From positions 124,001 to 188,000 of the forward strand of contig NZ_JAMXMC010000009.1 in NCBI RefSeq assembly GCF_024055665.1: DNA of 64,000 nt, in the 5' to 3' direction. This DNA is from Ideonella oryzae (GTDB taxonomy: Bacteria > Pseudomonadota > Gammaproteobacteria > Burkholderiales > Burkholderiaceae_C). Below the pieces are notes generated by a model. It did not search any database. It was not told the origin of the DNA and was given only the letters and a program-made list of their open reading frames with translations. A program made the position numbers and the translations under genes. Shown here piece after piece: positions 19,763-28,201 of the stretch (its first letter is position 1; every line of letters begins with the position of its first letter).

Positions 19763-21370
19763 TCACGGCTGGTGCACCTGGCCCCACTCCTCTTCGAAGG
19801 TGTGGACCAGGCCCTGGGTGGACAGGCGGTTGGGCTCGGCCGGCACCCGGGCCATGTCGGGCGGGAAGTCGAACAGCGCCGGCAGGCCCGACAGGGTCAG
19901 GAAGCGCAGGCCCGGCGGCAGCGCGGCCGGCGGGTGCCAGGGCCGGTGGCTGGCCAGGATGAAGCCCCATTCGCCGAAGCTGGGCACATCGGCGTGGTAC
20001 GGGGTGGTGGTGAGGCCCACCGCCTCCAGCGTGGCCGCCACCGTCCAGAAGCTCTTGCGCGCCACCAGCGGCGAGGTGGTCTGCACCACCGCATAGCCGT
20101 CGGCCGCCAGGTGCTGGTCCACCAGGGTGTAGAAGGTGGTGGTGTAGAGCTTGCCCAGCGCGAAGTTGGTCGGGTCGGGAAAGTCGATCACGATGACGTC
20201 GTAGACATCCTCGGGCCGGTCGTGGGCGGCCAGCCAGCCGAAGGCATCTTCGTTGACGACCTTCAAGCGCGGGTCGGTCAGCGAGCCGTGGTTGAGCGCC
20301 GTCAGCAGCGGCTGGGTGGCGAAGAGCCGCGTCATCTGCGGGTCCAGCTCCACCAGGGTGACCTGCTGCACCGAGGGGTACTTGAGGATCTCGCGCGCGG
20401 CCATGCCGTCGCCCCCGCCCAGCACCAGCACCTTCCTGGGCGCGCCCTGGGCCGCCATGGCGGGGTGCACCAGGGCCTCGTGGTAGCGGTACTCGTCGCG
20501 CGAATGGAACTGCAGATTGCCGTTGAGGAACAGGCGGATGCCCGCCCGGCTGCGGGTGACGACCACGCGCTGGTAGGCGCTGGTCTCGCGCAGCAGGATG
20601 GTCTCGCCGTAGAAGCGGTCCTCGGCCCAGGTGGTCAGGCGCTCGGCCCCGGCCAGGCCGGCCAGCAGCGTCACGACCACCGCGGCGCAGGCCAGCGCAT
20701 GGGCCCGCCAGTGGCGCAGGCTGCGGCGGAACAGCCACAGCGCCCAGACCGCCACGCCCGCGTTGAGCAGGCCGAAGAAGAAGCCGGTGCGGATCAGCCC
20801 CAGGTGCGGCACCAGCAGCAGCGGGAAGGCCAGAGCCACCACCAGCGCGCCCAGGTAGTCGAAGGTGAGCACCTGCGAGACCAGGTCCTTCAGCCCGTAG
20901 CGGGCCTGGAAGTGGCGCTTGAGGATGCGCATGACCAGCGGGATCTCCAGCCCCACCAGCACGCCCACCAGGACCACCAGCGCGTAGAGCAGCACCAGGA
21001 AGGGCGCCTGTGCCGCCACCGGCAGGCTGGAGTGGGCGATGAACAGAGCCGCCGGCAGCGTGCCGCCCACCACGCCCACCAGCAGCTCGATGCGCAGGAA
21101 CTGCGCCACCAGCTGGCGGTCGATGAAGCGCGAGAGCCAGGAACCCACCCCCATGGCCGCCAGGTAGGCGCCGATGATGGTGGAGAACTGCAGCACAGAG
21201 TCGCCCAGCAGGTAGCTGGCCAGCGCGCCGGCGCTCAGCTCATAGACCAGGCCGCAGGCCGCGATGACGAAGACCGAGGCCAGCAGCAGCACCTCGGCGG
21301 CCGAGACGGTGCTCGGCGCCTCGTCGCGCGCGGGGGCGCCGGGCACGTCCGGTGGAACAGAAACGGTCAT
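19763..21370 (-). CDS. Membrane-fused spermidine-synthase-like aminopropyltransferase
   Basis: A 535-residue protein with seven or so N-terminal membrane helices (about residues 25-235) joined to a SpeE-like domain. That domain has the substrate motif DEYRYHEALVHP, the AdoMet-type fold VLVLGGGDGMAAREIL, and DFPDPTN in place of the usual D-x-x-DP acidic motif. It should transfer the aminopropyl group of decarboxylated AdoMet to an amine; the exact acceptor is unknown. The start at 21370 overlaps the stop codon of the DUF350 gene (ATGA). speD, the donor-making gene, is 6 kb away. The neighbourhood with DUF350, DUF4178 and SPFH proteins recurs around this enzyme type in bacteria. Confidence 0.85.
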   Translation of the reverse strand: MTVSVPPDVPGAPARDEAPSTVSAAEVLLLASVFVIAACGLVYELSAGALASYLLGDSVLQFSTIIGAYLAAMGVGSWLSRFIDRQLVAQFLRIELLVGVVGGTLPAALFIAHSSLPVAAQAPFLVLLYALVVLVGVLVGLEIPLVMRILKRHFQARYGLKDLVSQVLTFDYLGALVVALAFPLLLVPHLGLIRTGFFFGLLNAGVAVWALWLFRRSLRHWRAHALACAAVVVTLLAGLAGAERLTTWAEDRFYGETILLRETSAYQRVVVTRSRAGIRLFLNGNLQFHSRDEYRYHEALVHPAMAAQGAPRKVLVLGGGDGMAAREILKYPSVQQVTLVELDPQMTRLFATQPLLTALNHGSLTDPRLKVVNEDAFGWLAAHDRPEDVYDVIVIDFPDPTNFALGKLYTTTFYTLVDQHLAADGYAVVQTTSPLVARKSFWTVAATLEAVGLTTTPYHADVPSFGEWGFILASHRPWHPPAALPPGLRFLTLSGLPALFDFPPDMARVPAEPNRLSTQGLVHTFEEEWGQVHQP

Positions 21371-21594
21371 CCGTGGATGGCGGCGGCCACGATCTGGCCG
21401 ATGGCGATGAACATGCCGGCCACCACGATGCCCAGCGCCACGTTCTTGTGCTCGACGATCTCCTCCCACAGCTTGTAGGGGGTGATCTTGTCGATCACCG
21501 CGAAGCTCACCCACAGCAGCGCCACGCCCAGGAGCGCGTACAGCACCGAGCCCAGCACCACGTCGGGGTGCAGCCAGTCCCAGCTCATGATCAT
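21367..21594 (-). CDS. Small DUF350 inner-membrane protein
   Basis: A 75-residue protein with two hydrophobic helices (about 12-30 and 50-72) and the pattern ALGIVVAGMFIAIGQIVAAA typical of one DUF350 unit, as in E. coli YjfL. Function is unknown. The start at 21594 is preceded by GGAGG at good distance. It overlaps the aminopropyltransferase start by four bases, so production of the two proteins is coupled. An alternative start is the Met two codons later. Confidence 0.82.
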   Translation of the reverse strand: MIMSWDWLHPDVVLGSVLYALLGVALLWVSFAVIDKITPYKLWEEIVEHKNVALGIVVAGMFIAIGQIVAAAIHG

Positions 21595-21628
21595 CGTTCC
21601 ATCCTCCGCGAAGGCCGGGGCGCGGCAC

Positions 21629-23248
21629 TCACTTGTGCCCGCCCCCGCCGGTTGAAAAGCCGCCGAACGAGCCGCCGCCCGTGCCGGTGCTGAAGCCGCC
21701 CGAGCGCTGCTGCCGGGCCAGGCACTGCTGGTATTCGGTGCTGGCCGGGCCGAAGGTGGCGCGTTCGTCACTGCAGGCGTCCTCGCTGCCGCAGCGGCTC
21801 ATCAGCAGCATCACCACGACCACCACGATCAGGATGATCAGCCCCTGGCTGAGCCCGCCGCCCTTGCCGGTCAACGGGGTGGCGTCGCGCCGCAGCGCCG
21901 CGGCAGCCGGGCCGCTCAGGCCGAAGGCGGTCTGCACCGCGCCCGCCTCCAGCGTGCGGCCCAGCGACCAGACCACCTCGCGCCCGGTCTCCTCGCGCGA
22001 GAGCACCGCGCCGGCCGGGCCGTCGTAATCGGTGACTGTGGCGCGCTCGTCGCGCTGCACCCGCCAGTAGAACTCGCCCTGCACCCAGGTGACCTTGGCG
22101 TCGTAGCGCCAGCGCTGGCGGAACACCCGTCCCTCCAGCATGGCCTGCTCGCCGCGCACCGTCGGCACGCCCGTCAGCGGCCGCACCCAGCTCCAGCCGT
22201 CCTCGGCATCCACCAGGAAGGCGAAGCCCGCGGTGCGGTGGTAGAGCAGGTACTCGCGCCAGAAGGTCTGCTCGTCGTCGCTGCCCGGCGCGGGCAGGTC
22301 GCAGCGCTCCTGGTAGCCCACCACCTGCCAGTCCAGCGGCCCCTCCGCGCCCAGCGCCAGCCGGCCGGTGCGGCCCAGCGGGATCTGCGGCTCCAGCCCG
22401 CCCGCGCCGCTGTTGGCCTGGGCGTAGCAGGCCAGGTCGGCCCCCAGGCCCAGGGAGATGTCCACCACCGCATGGCACTGCGCGCAAGTGAGGCTTTGCG
22501 TGCTGGCCAGCGTGGGCGCCATGGCGGCACCGCAGCTGGGGCAGGCGAAGCTGCGGCCGGCCACCGTCTTCTCGCTGCTCTCCTTCAAGCCCTGCAGCGC
22601 CAGCTCGGCCAGCGCCACGCTGCGGCCGATGGCCCATTGCAGCGGCGTGCCGTCGGCGTCGTCCAGCGTGCCCACCTCGCCGCGCTCGTTGCGCAGGTCC
22701 ACCACGGTGAAGCTGCCCTGCAGCTTCGGCGGCCGAGGCAGCTCGCCCTGGGCGGCGATCAGCGAGGCCGTCTGCACCGAGGCCACGCTCCAGGCCCGGC
22801 CATCCACCAGCACCCGCTGGCCGGCGAACCAGCCATCCAGCGCCGGGGGCTCGGCCAGCGGCGGCTGGTCGAAGCTCAGCACATAGGCGCCGTTGTCCTC
22901 GCTCAGCCAGGCCGGGCGGGGTGGCGCGTCGGCCCCGGCGTCGAACAGCAGGTGCCATTCGTTCCAGGTGCCCTCGGGGTAGCGGTACTGCAGCCGGCCC
23001 ACCAGCGTGAAGCCCACGCCCTGGTGGCGGCCGGTGGCGCCCAGCTGCAGCGGGCTGTGGTCATCGAACAGTTCGGCGCTGACGCCGATGCGGCGCAGGG
23101 CCTCGCCCTCGCGCACCAGGGTGCTGCGGCAGAAGCTGCAGACGGCGCTGGCCGAGGCCGCCGAAGCGAACTCGACCGGCGCCCCGCAGTTGGGGCACAG
23201 CGCGCGCCAGGCCCGCTGGGGCCGCGGCGTGGAAGACGGCTCGGTCAC
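21629..23248 (-). CDS. DUF4178 protein with zinc ribbons and C-terminal membrane anchor
   Basis: A 539-residue protein with two copies of a zinc ribbon plus a beta-rich DUF4178 domain. The first ribbon is CPNCGAP near residue 18 with CSFC near 38; the second is CPSCGAA and CAQC near 235 and 255. A single hydrophobic segment near residue 480 (IILIVVVVVMLLM) is followed by a Cys-containing and Gly/Ser-rich tail. The function is unknown; the architecture suggests a membrane-anchored cytoplasmic or envelope adaptor. It sits 19 bases behind the SPFH gene and 34 bases before the DUF350 gene. Confidence 0.8.
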   Translation of the reverse strand: MTEPSSTPRPQRAWRALCPNCGAPVEFASAASASAVCSFCRSTLVREGEALRRIGVSAELFDDHSPLQLGATGRHQGVGFTLVGRLQYRYPEGTWNEWHLLFDAGADAPPRPAWLSEDNGAYVLSFDQPPLAEPPALDGWFAGQRVLVDGRAWSVASVQTASLIAAQGELPRPPKLQGSFTVVDLRNERGEVGTLDDADGTPLQWAIGRSVALAELALQGLKESSEKTVAGRSFACPSCGAAMAPTLASTQSLTCAQCHAVVDISLGLGADLACYAQANSGAGGLEPQIPLGRTGRLALGAEGPLDWQVVGYQERCDLPAPGSDDEQTFWREYLLYHRTAGFAFLVDAEDGWSWVRPLTGVPTVRGEQAMLEGRVFRQRWRYDAKVTWVQGEFYWRVQRDERATVTDYDGPAGAVLSREETGREVVWSLGRTLEAGAVQTAFGLSGPAAAALRRDATPLTGKGGGLSQGLIILIVVVVVMLLMSRCGSEDACSDERATFGPASTEYQQCLARQQRSGGFSTGTGGGSFGGFSTGGGGHK

Positions 23249-23267
23249 GCGAACAACAGCGGCGTGC

Positions 23268-24296
23268 TCAGACCAGCTTCTTCAGCAGCTCGGCCTTCTT
23301 GGCCGCGAATTCCTCGTCGGTGAGGATGCCCTTGGCCTTGAGCTCGCCCAGCTTCTCCAGCGTGGCCATGATCTCGTCGGGCTGGATCCCAACGGCCCCC
23401 GCAGCGGCGGCCGCCGCGCCGCCCAGGCCCTGCCCGAGCTGTTGCGCCAGCACCTGGCCCAGCGCCACGCCGGCCCCCAGGCCCATGGCGTCGCCCGCCA
23501 CGCTGCCGCCCTGGCCCACGCCCTCGGCCAGCTTGGGGATGGCCTGGGCCGTCTGGTACTGCATGAACTGGCCCATGTTCTGGCCCACCATGCCCATGCC
23601 GATCTTCTGGTCCAGGATCTTCTGCAGTTCCTCGGGCAGCGAGACGTTCTGCACGGTCACGCCCTCGAGCTTCAGGCCCAGGGCCTCGAAGGACGGCGCG
23701 GTGGCCTGCTGCAGCTGCTGGGCGAACTCGACCTGGTTGGCCGCCAGGTCCAGGAAGGGCACGCCGCTCTGCGCCACCGCGTCGCTGATGTGCTGCAGCA
23801 TCAGACCGCGCAGCTGGCCGTCCAGGTCGGCCGCGGTGTATCGCTCGCGCGTGCCGGAGATCTCGGTGTGGAAGCGCTTGGGGTCGGTGATGCGGTAGCT
23901 GTAGTTGCCGAAGGCGCGCAGCCGCACCGCGCCGAAGTCCTTGTCGCGCAAGGTGACCGGCTGGCTGGTGCCCCAGCGCTGGTCGATCTGCTGGCGGGTG
24001 CTGAAAAAGTAGACGTCGCTCTTGAAGGGCGACTGGAACAGCTTGTCCCAGTTCTTCAGGTTGGTCAGCAGCGGCAGGGTCTGGGTGGTCAGCGTGTGGC
24101 GGCCCGGGCCGAACACATCGGCCACCTGGCCTTCGTTGACAAACACGGCCATCTGGCTCTCGCGCACCGTCAGCGAGCCGCCGTACTGGATTTCATGGTC
24201 GGCCATGGGGTAGCGCCAGGCCAGGGTGCCATCGCCCTCCTCGGTCCACTCGATGACGTCGATGAACTGTTTCTTGATGAAATCCATCAGGCCCAT
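23268..24296 (-). CDS. SPFH-domain protein with C-terminal SHOCT domain
   Basis: A 342-residue protein of the bacterial SPFH/virion-core-protein-like (YdjI) group. It begins MGLMDFIKKQFIDVIEW, has the SPFH (band-7-like) domain in residues 30-230, an Ala/Gly/Gln-rich linker, and ends in a SHOCT motif (ELKAKGILTDEEFAAKKAELL). SPFH proteins form membrane-associated assemblies. It is the first gene of the minus-strand polyamine/envelope block, and a possible -10 (TATTAT, 24340-24345) lies 44 bases upstream of its ATG. The open frame extends far upstream, but 24296 is the only start that fits the family. Confidence 0.87.
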   Translation of the reverse strand: MGLMDFIKKQFIDVIEWTEEGDGTLAWRYPMADHEIQYGGSLTVRESQMAVFVNEGQVADVFGPGRHTLTTQTLPLLTNLKNWDKLFQSPFKSDVYFFSTRQQIDQRWGTSQPVTLRDKDFGAVRLRAFGNYSYRITDPKRFHTEISGTRERYTAADLDGQLRGLMLQHISDAVAQSGVPFLDLAANQVEFAQQLQQATAPSFEALGLKLEGVTVQNVSLPEELQKILDQKIGMGMVGQNMGQFMQYQTAQAIPKLAEGVGQGGSVAGDAMGLGAGVALGQVLAQQLGQGLGGAAAAAAGAVGIQPDEIMATLEKLGELKAKGILTDEEFAAKKAELLKKLV

Positions 24297-24392
24297 GCTC
24301 GGCTCCCAGGCATCCGCCGGCCCCTCGCCGGCGCGGCGAATAATACGCGTCGGGGCCGGAGCGTCCAGCCCCCTGTTCTGACGAGCCTGCCC
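24297..24392. promoter_or_regulatory. Divergent promoter region: SPFH operon / UbiH-type gene
   Basis: The gap of 96 bp contains the only AT-rich patch of the area, AATAATA at 24339-24345. Read on the minus strand it gives TATTAT, a plausible -10 for the SPFH-led operon. No good -35 is visible. A short GCCGGC repeat pair flanks CCCTC at about 24317-24333. Confidence 0.35.
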
Positions 24393-25628
24393 ATGGACAC
24401 CCCCACCTCCGCTCCCCCGGCCCTGCGCCCGCTGCGCCTGGCCGTCATCGGCGCCGGCCCGGCCGGCCTGGCCCTGGCCCTGCTGGCCGCGCGCGAATGG
24501 CCCGAGGCCGCCGTCACCGTCTTCGATGCCCGCCCGGCCGAAAAGGATGTGTCGGGCGACCCGCGCACCCTGGCCCTGTCGCTGGGCAGCGTGCAGTTGC
24601 TGCAGCGCCTGAAGGCCTGGCCCGAGGGCGTGGCCCAGCCCATCACCCAGGTGCATGTTTCGCAGGTGCCGCCCACCTTCAACGGGGTCTTCGGTCGCCA
24701 GTTGCCGCAGGCCGAGGTGCGCATCAGCGCGCAGGAGCAGGCCGTGCCCATGCTGGGCGCGGTGCTGTCCTATGGCCAGGTGGTGGCGCCGCTGCAGGCC
24801 GCCTGGGTGGCGGCCTGCGCCGCCCAGCCGGGCCGTTGTGCGATGCGCTTCGGCACGCCGGTGGCGGGCCTGAAGAACCTGCCCGAGCATGGCGGGGTCG
24901 AGGTGGACGCCGGCATCGTCGAGACCTTCGACCTGGCGGTGGTGGCCGAGGGCGGCGTCTTCGCCGAACAGGCCCGCAAGGCCGTGGTGCGCGACTACCA
25001 CCAGAACGCCTGGGTGGGCCCGGTGACGCTGGACCACGACATGCCGCCGGGCCTGGCCATGGAGCGCTTCACCCGCCATGGGCCGCTGGCCCTGCTGCCG
25101 CTCAAGCCCGCGGCCGATGGCACGCGCCGCGCCTCGCTGGTGTGGTGCGTGCCCAGCCAGGACGACCCGGTGGCCACCCTGGACGAGACCCAGCGCCTGA
25201 CCGTCATCAACAGCCTGCTGCCCAGCGCGGTGGGCCGGCTGACGGGGGTGGGCCCGCTCAAGTGCTTCGCCCTGGGCCTGAATGCCGAGCGCACGCTGGT
25301 GCAGGGCCGCCAGGTGCGCATCGGCAACGCGGCCCAGACCCTGCACCCGGTGGCCGGCCAGGGCCTGAACCTGGGTCTGCGCGACGCCTTCGCGCTGGTG
25401 CAGGCCCTGCGCCACGCGCAGGACGTGGACGCCGCGCTGCGCCGCATCGAATGGCAGCGCGCGCCGGACCGCTGGAGCATGATCGCCGCGACCGACTTCC
25501 TGGCCCGCAGCTTCACCTGGCAGTGGCCCGGCCTGGGCGCCCTGCGCGGCCTGGGCCTGGCCGCCCTGCAGGCCCTGCCGCCTGCGCGCCACGCGCTGGC
25601 GCGGCAGATGATGTACGGGCGGAGGTAA
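24393..25628 (+). CDS. UbiH/UbiF/VisC-family FAD monooxygenase
   Basis: A 411-residue flavoprotein hydroxylase of the ubiquinone-biosynthesis family. It has the FAD-binding AVIGAGPAGLALALLA near residue 17, an RTLALS segment near 58, and the second FAD motif GNAAQTLHPVAGQGLNLGLRD near residue 310. These enzymes hydroxylate the aromatic ring of ubiquinone precursors. Which position this paralogue modifies cannot be told from sequence alone. The ATG at 24393 starts 18 residues before the Rossmann motif. Confidence 0.88.
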   Translation: MDTPTSAPPALRPLRLAVIGAGPAGLALALLAAREWPEAAVTVFDARPAEKDVSGDPRTLALSLGSVQLLQRLKAWPEGVAQPITQVHVSQVPPTFNGVFGRQLPQAEVRISAQEQAVPMLGAVLSYGQVVAPLQAAWVAACAAQPGRCAMRFGTPVAGLKNLPEHGGVEVDAGIVETFDLAVVAEGGVFAEQARKAVVRDYHQNAWVGPVTLDHDMPPGLAMERFTRHGPLALLPLKPAADGTRRASLVWCVPSQDDPVATLDETQRLTVINSLLPSAVGRLTGVGPLKCFALGLNAERTLVQGRQVRIGNAAQTLHPVAGQGLNLGLRDAFALVQALRHAQDVDAALRRIEWQRAPDRWSMIAATDFLARSFTWQWPGLGALRGLGLAALQALPPARHALARQMMYGRR

Positions 25629-25655
25629 AAGGTCGCCGCCCGCGTTTCGGCGCAG

Positions 25656-26915
25656 CTACCCAGAGATCACCCGTCCGTTCACATCGAATGTGGGTTCAGG
25701 CATGTGGGACTCATACGTCCTGCCGCCATCCAGGGGACCGTCGAGCACGGATCCATCTGCCGTGAACCGCCATTGCCGGGTGCCCCCGTCCCAATGGATG
25801 CGCCCTTCAGTGACCGCGAAGTACACCCGCTCCAAATAGTGCTCCACGCTCGGCGCCACCTCCTGGCGGGTCTTCCAGTCCGGTGTGACGGTGTAGCGCA
25901 CCAGGGGAATGGATTCGACAAAGCGCCGACCGTCCTCGTGGATGCCGATGGGGTTGGCAATGCCATTGAGCGGGCAGCGAGTCCGCTGAACTACCCAGAA
26001 CGCACGCTGCTCCTCGTAGGGCATCCAACGCCCCATGCCCGCGAACAGCGGCGGCGCTTCGCGCTCCATGCCATCGTGCCGGTAGTAGAGCGGCTCCTGA
26101 CACCACGACAAGAAGGGCGTCATGGTTCTTGAGTAGATCGGCCCTGTATATCTGTGGGCAATGATCTGCTCATGCGTCAGCCCTGGCCGGAACCCGCCGT
26201 TCGGCAATTCCGGGCACAGCCGGCACCACAGCGCCTCGATGCGCGCCCACAGCTCATCGTCTGACAAGCGGCGCGAGGGCGAGGCGCCGGCCAGCAACTG
26301 CGCCACGCTCAAGCCCGGCAAGGTGCTGCCCCACACGCCCTCAGCATCGCGCTGCAGCGCCCCGGACTCCCAGTTCTTCAGCACTGACAGGAACAGCCCC
26401 GGCAGATCGCCCGCCAGGATGGCCGGCGTGCCGTCGTCGGAGACGTCGAAGGCCACCACCTGCCCGCGCTTGCCGGCCTTGGCCGGGTTCAGGTCCAGCA
26501 CCAGGCATTCGTCGCCGCCCAGGGTGGCCACCGGCACCCGCCGGGGCAACGCGAAGGTGTTGAAGACGGCACCACCGGCTTCGTTGATGTTCTTGCGCTG
26601 CTCGCGGACGATCTCGCGCATCGTCGGGTCGGCAGCGGCCTGCTGGGCCACACGCCAGAGCGACAGCATCTCCGGATCCAGCAGCGGCAACCAGCGGTAG
26701 CCGGCCAGCAGCTCGGTGCCATGCTGCATGCCGTTGGCCATGCCGTAGAGCTGGCGCACGCCGGCCGGCAGCGGCAGGCCCAGGGCCTCCTCGGCGGCGG
26801 CCATCTCGGCCTCGGTGGCCGGTGGGTTCAGGCCCCCGTTGGGCAGGTCGGGGGCCAGGGCCAGGGCCATCTTCTGCAGGCGCTGGCCCAGCCGCTGGCG
26901 ATCACGCTTGTTCAT
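25656..26915 (-). CDS. SMI1/KNR4 (SUKH) family protein with divergent C-terminal half
   Basis: A 419-residue protein. Residues 1-190 form a SUKH domain (LPNGGLNPPATEAEMAAAEE, then GLPLPAGVRQLYGMANG). Near residue 255 the beginning of a second copy appears (LCPELPNGGFRPGLTHEQI), but the rest of that half does not look like SUKH. SUKH proteins often act as immunity proteins of toxin systems, or as interaction modules. The C-terminal part (25656 to about 26170) uses codons such as AGA, TAT, ACA and TCA that are rare in the neighbours. I chose ATG 26915; an in-frame start 63 bases upstream is possible. Confidence 0.75.
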   Translation of the reverse strand: MNKRDRQRLGQRLQKMALALAPDLPNGGLNPPATEAEMAAAEEALGLPLPAGVRQLYGMANGMQHGTELLAGYRWLPLLDPEMLSLWRVAQQAAADPTMREIVREQRKNINEAGGAVFNTFALPRRVPVATLGGDECLVLDLNPAKAGKRGQVVAFDVSDDGTPAILAGDLPGLFLSVLKNWESGALQRDAEGVWGSTLPGLSVAQLLAGASPSRRLSDDELWARIEALWCRLCPELPNGGFRPGLTHEQIIAHRYTGPIYSRTMTPFLSWCQEPLYYRHDGMEREAPPLFAGMGRWMPYEEQRAFWVVQRTRCPLNGIANPIGIHEDGRRFVESIPLVRYTVTPDWKTRQEVAPSVEHYLERVYFAVTEGRIHWDGGTRQWRFTADGSVLDGPLDGGRTYESHMPEPTFDVNGRVISG

Positions 26916-27057
26916 CAGGGGCCCCTCGGTGCGGGGCGATGCTGTGGGGAAGCCCGCGACTGTAGGGCGGGACGGCACACGCCACGCCCGCGCCCGCGCC
27001 GCACCATCCTCAGCAAGGTGGAGGGAGCGCCCTCAGCCCGCCCGCTCTGGTCGAGGG

Positions 27058-28065
27058 TCAATCCAGCCGGAACATCAGCCGCAGCCAGCTCGTCGTGCCT
27101 TCGGGCCGGTTGCGCACATGGAATTCCGGCAGCACCTTGAGTTCGGCGGCGAACTCGCCGTCCTCGGACTGGTAGCCCACCGAGGGCCCCAGGGCGAAGG
27201 TCTGCGCCTTGTTGCCGTCGGCGGCCACGTCGGGGCCGGTGTCCTTGGTGAACTGCTTGACCGCATAGCCCTGCAGGCCGAAGCGCCACAGGTCGTTGTA
27301 GCGGTACAGCAGCGAGTAGTCGGCGTGCAGGTACTGGCCCGAGCGCACATGGGTGGCCGTGTTCACACCGTTGAAGGAGTAGGTCATGCGGGTGCCGAAC
27401 TCCAGGCCGTTGTCCCAGGCACGTCCGTAGACGAAACCCGGGCGCCAGGTCCAGAAGTGGCCCGCGCCGGCATTGACCACGTTGTTGGCGTTGTAGTCGC
27501 CGGTGGGCACCACGAAGGCGGCCATCAGCACCACGCGGGAGGCGTCGTCCTGAAAGTCGACGAAGGGCGCGATCTCCATGTCGCCCTGGGCCGTCGTTTG
27601 GTCCGAAGCAGCCGCGGCAGCGGCATTGAGCTGGGCCTGCACGGCGGGCTTCATCGCGTCCGGGAAGCCGGTGGGGAAACGCCCCGTCAGCGTGGTGTGG
27701 GCCGACAGGTCGATCAGGGGCAGCGTCGCCGACACGCCCAGGCGCCCTTCGCCCCAGTAGGTCTCGCTGATGTAGGTCAGCCGGGGCACCACCACATTGG
27801 CCTCGATGGCCCCGCCGCGCACCGCCTCGACCCCATTGCCGACGTCGATGGCCTGGGCGTGGCCCTTGCCGTCCTGGAAGCGGGTGGCCTCGTAGTGCTG
27901 GTACCAGAGCTGGCCATACAGGCCAGGGTTCTGGGGCACCGTCATCTCCTGGCCGGGGGCCCCCAGCAGGGCTCGCAGCTGCTGACCTTCGGTGGCATGG
28001 GCGGCACCGGCAGCGACGACAGTCAGCGCCAGACCACAGACACGGGAAAACAGGGACAACGACAT
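27058..28065 (-). CDS. Outer-membrane transporter-like protein (phenol meta-pathway type)
   Basis: A 335-residue protein with a signal peptide (about 1-24, ending AHA) and alternating beta-strand segments to a C-terminal strand ending LMFRLD. It fits the family of outer-membrane proteins linked to the meta-cleavage pathway of phenol degradation, which are predicted beta-barrels for hydrophobic aromatic compounds. No degradative enzymes are next to it. A large palindrome lies 20 bases upstream of its start, so it is probably under a dedicated regulator. Confidence 0.78.
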   Translation of the reverse strand: MSLSLFSRVCGLALTVVAAGAAHATEGQQLRALLGAPGQEMTVPQNPGLYGQLWYQHYEATRFQDGKGHAQAIDVGNGVEAVRGGAIEANVVVPRLTYISETYWGEGRLGVSATLPLIDLSAHTTLTGRFPTGFPDAMKPAVQAQLNAAAAAASDQTTAQGDMEIAPFVDFQDDASRVVLMAAFVVPTGDYNANNVVNAGAGHFWTWRPGFVYGRAWDNGLEFGTRMTYSFNGVNTATHVRSGQYLHADYSLLYRYNDLWRFGLQGYAVKQFTKDTGPDVAADGNKAQTFALGPSVGYQSEDGEFAAELKVLPEFHVRNRPEGTTSWLRLMFRLD

Positions 28066-28084
28066 GTGGGCGTTTTTGTACAGT

Positions 28085-28112
28085 TCACGGTAAGTTGCTT
28101 ACATTACCGTGA
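28085..28112. promoter_or_regulatory. Operator-like nested palindrome between the outer-membrane gene and the CHI-like gene
   Basis: Perfect 9-bp arms TCACGGTAA (28085-28093) and TTACCGTGA (28104-28112) with a 10-base spacer. A second, inner repeat GTAAG-TTG-CTTAC (28090-28102) shares part of the arms. A similar half-site, CGGTAACTTGCCACA, is at 28151-28165. The position between divergent genes fits a repressor or activator site. Confidence 0.65.
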
Positions 28113-28201
28113 GCGAAGCCGGCATGTCTTCGAGAAAAGCCCTGTTTTGTCGGTAACTTGCCACAGAATTGTTTCCTGCTCTCTCATCGCCCCCCATCGC
28201 C

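Noticed and set aside
25656-28065. A mobile toxin-immunity island
   Set aside because: Only one SUKH protein is present; no toxin, integrase, repeats or attachment site could be seen.
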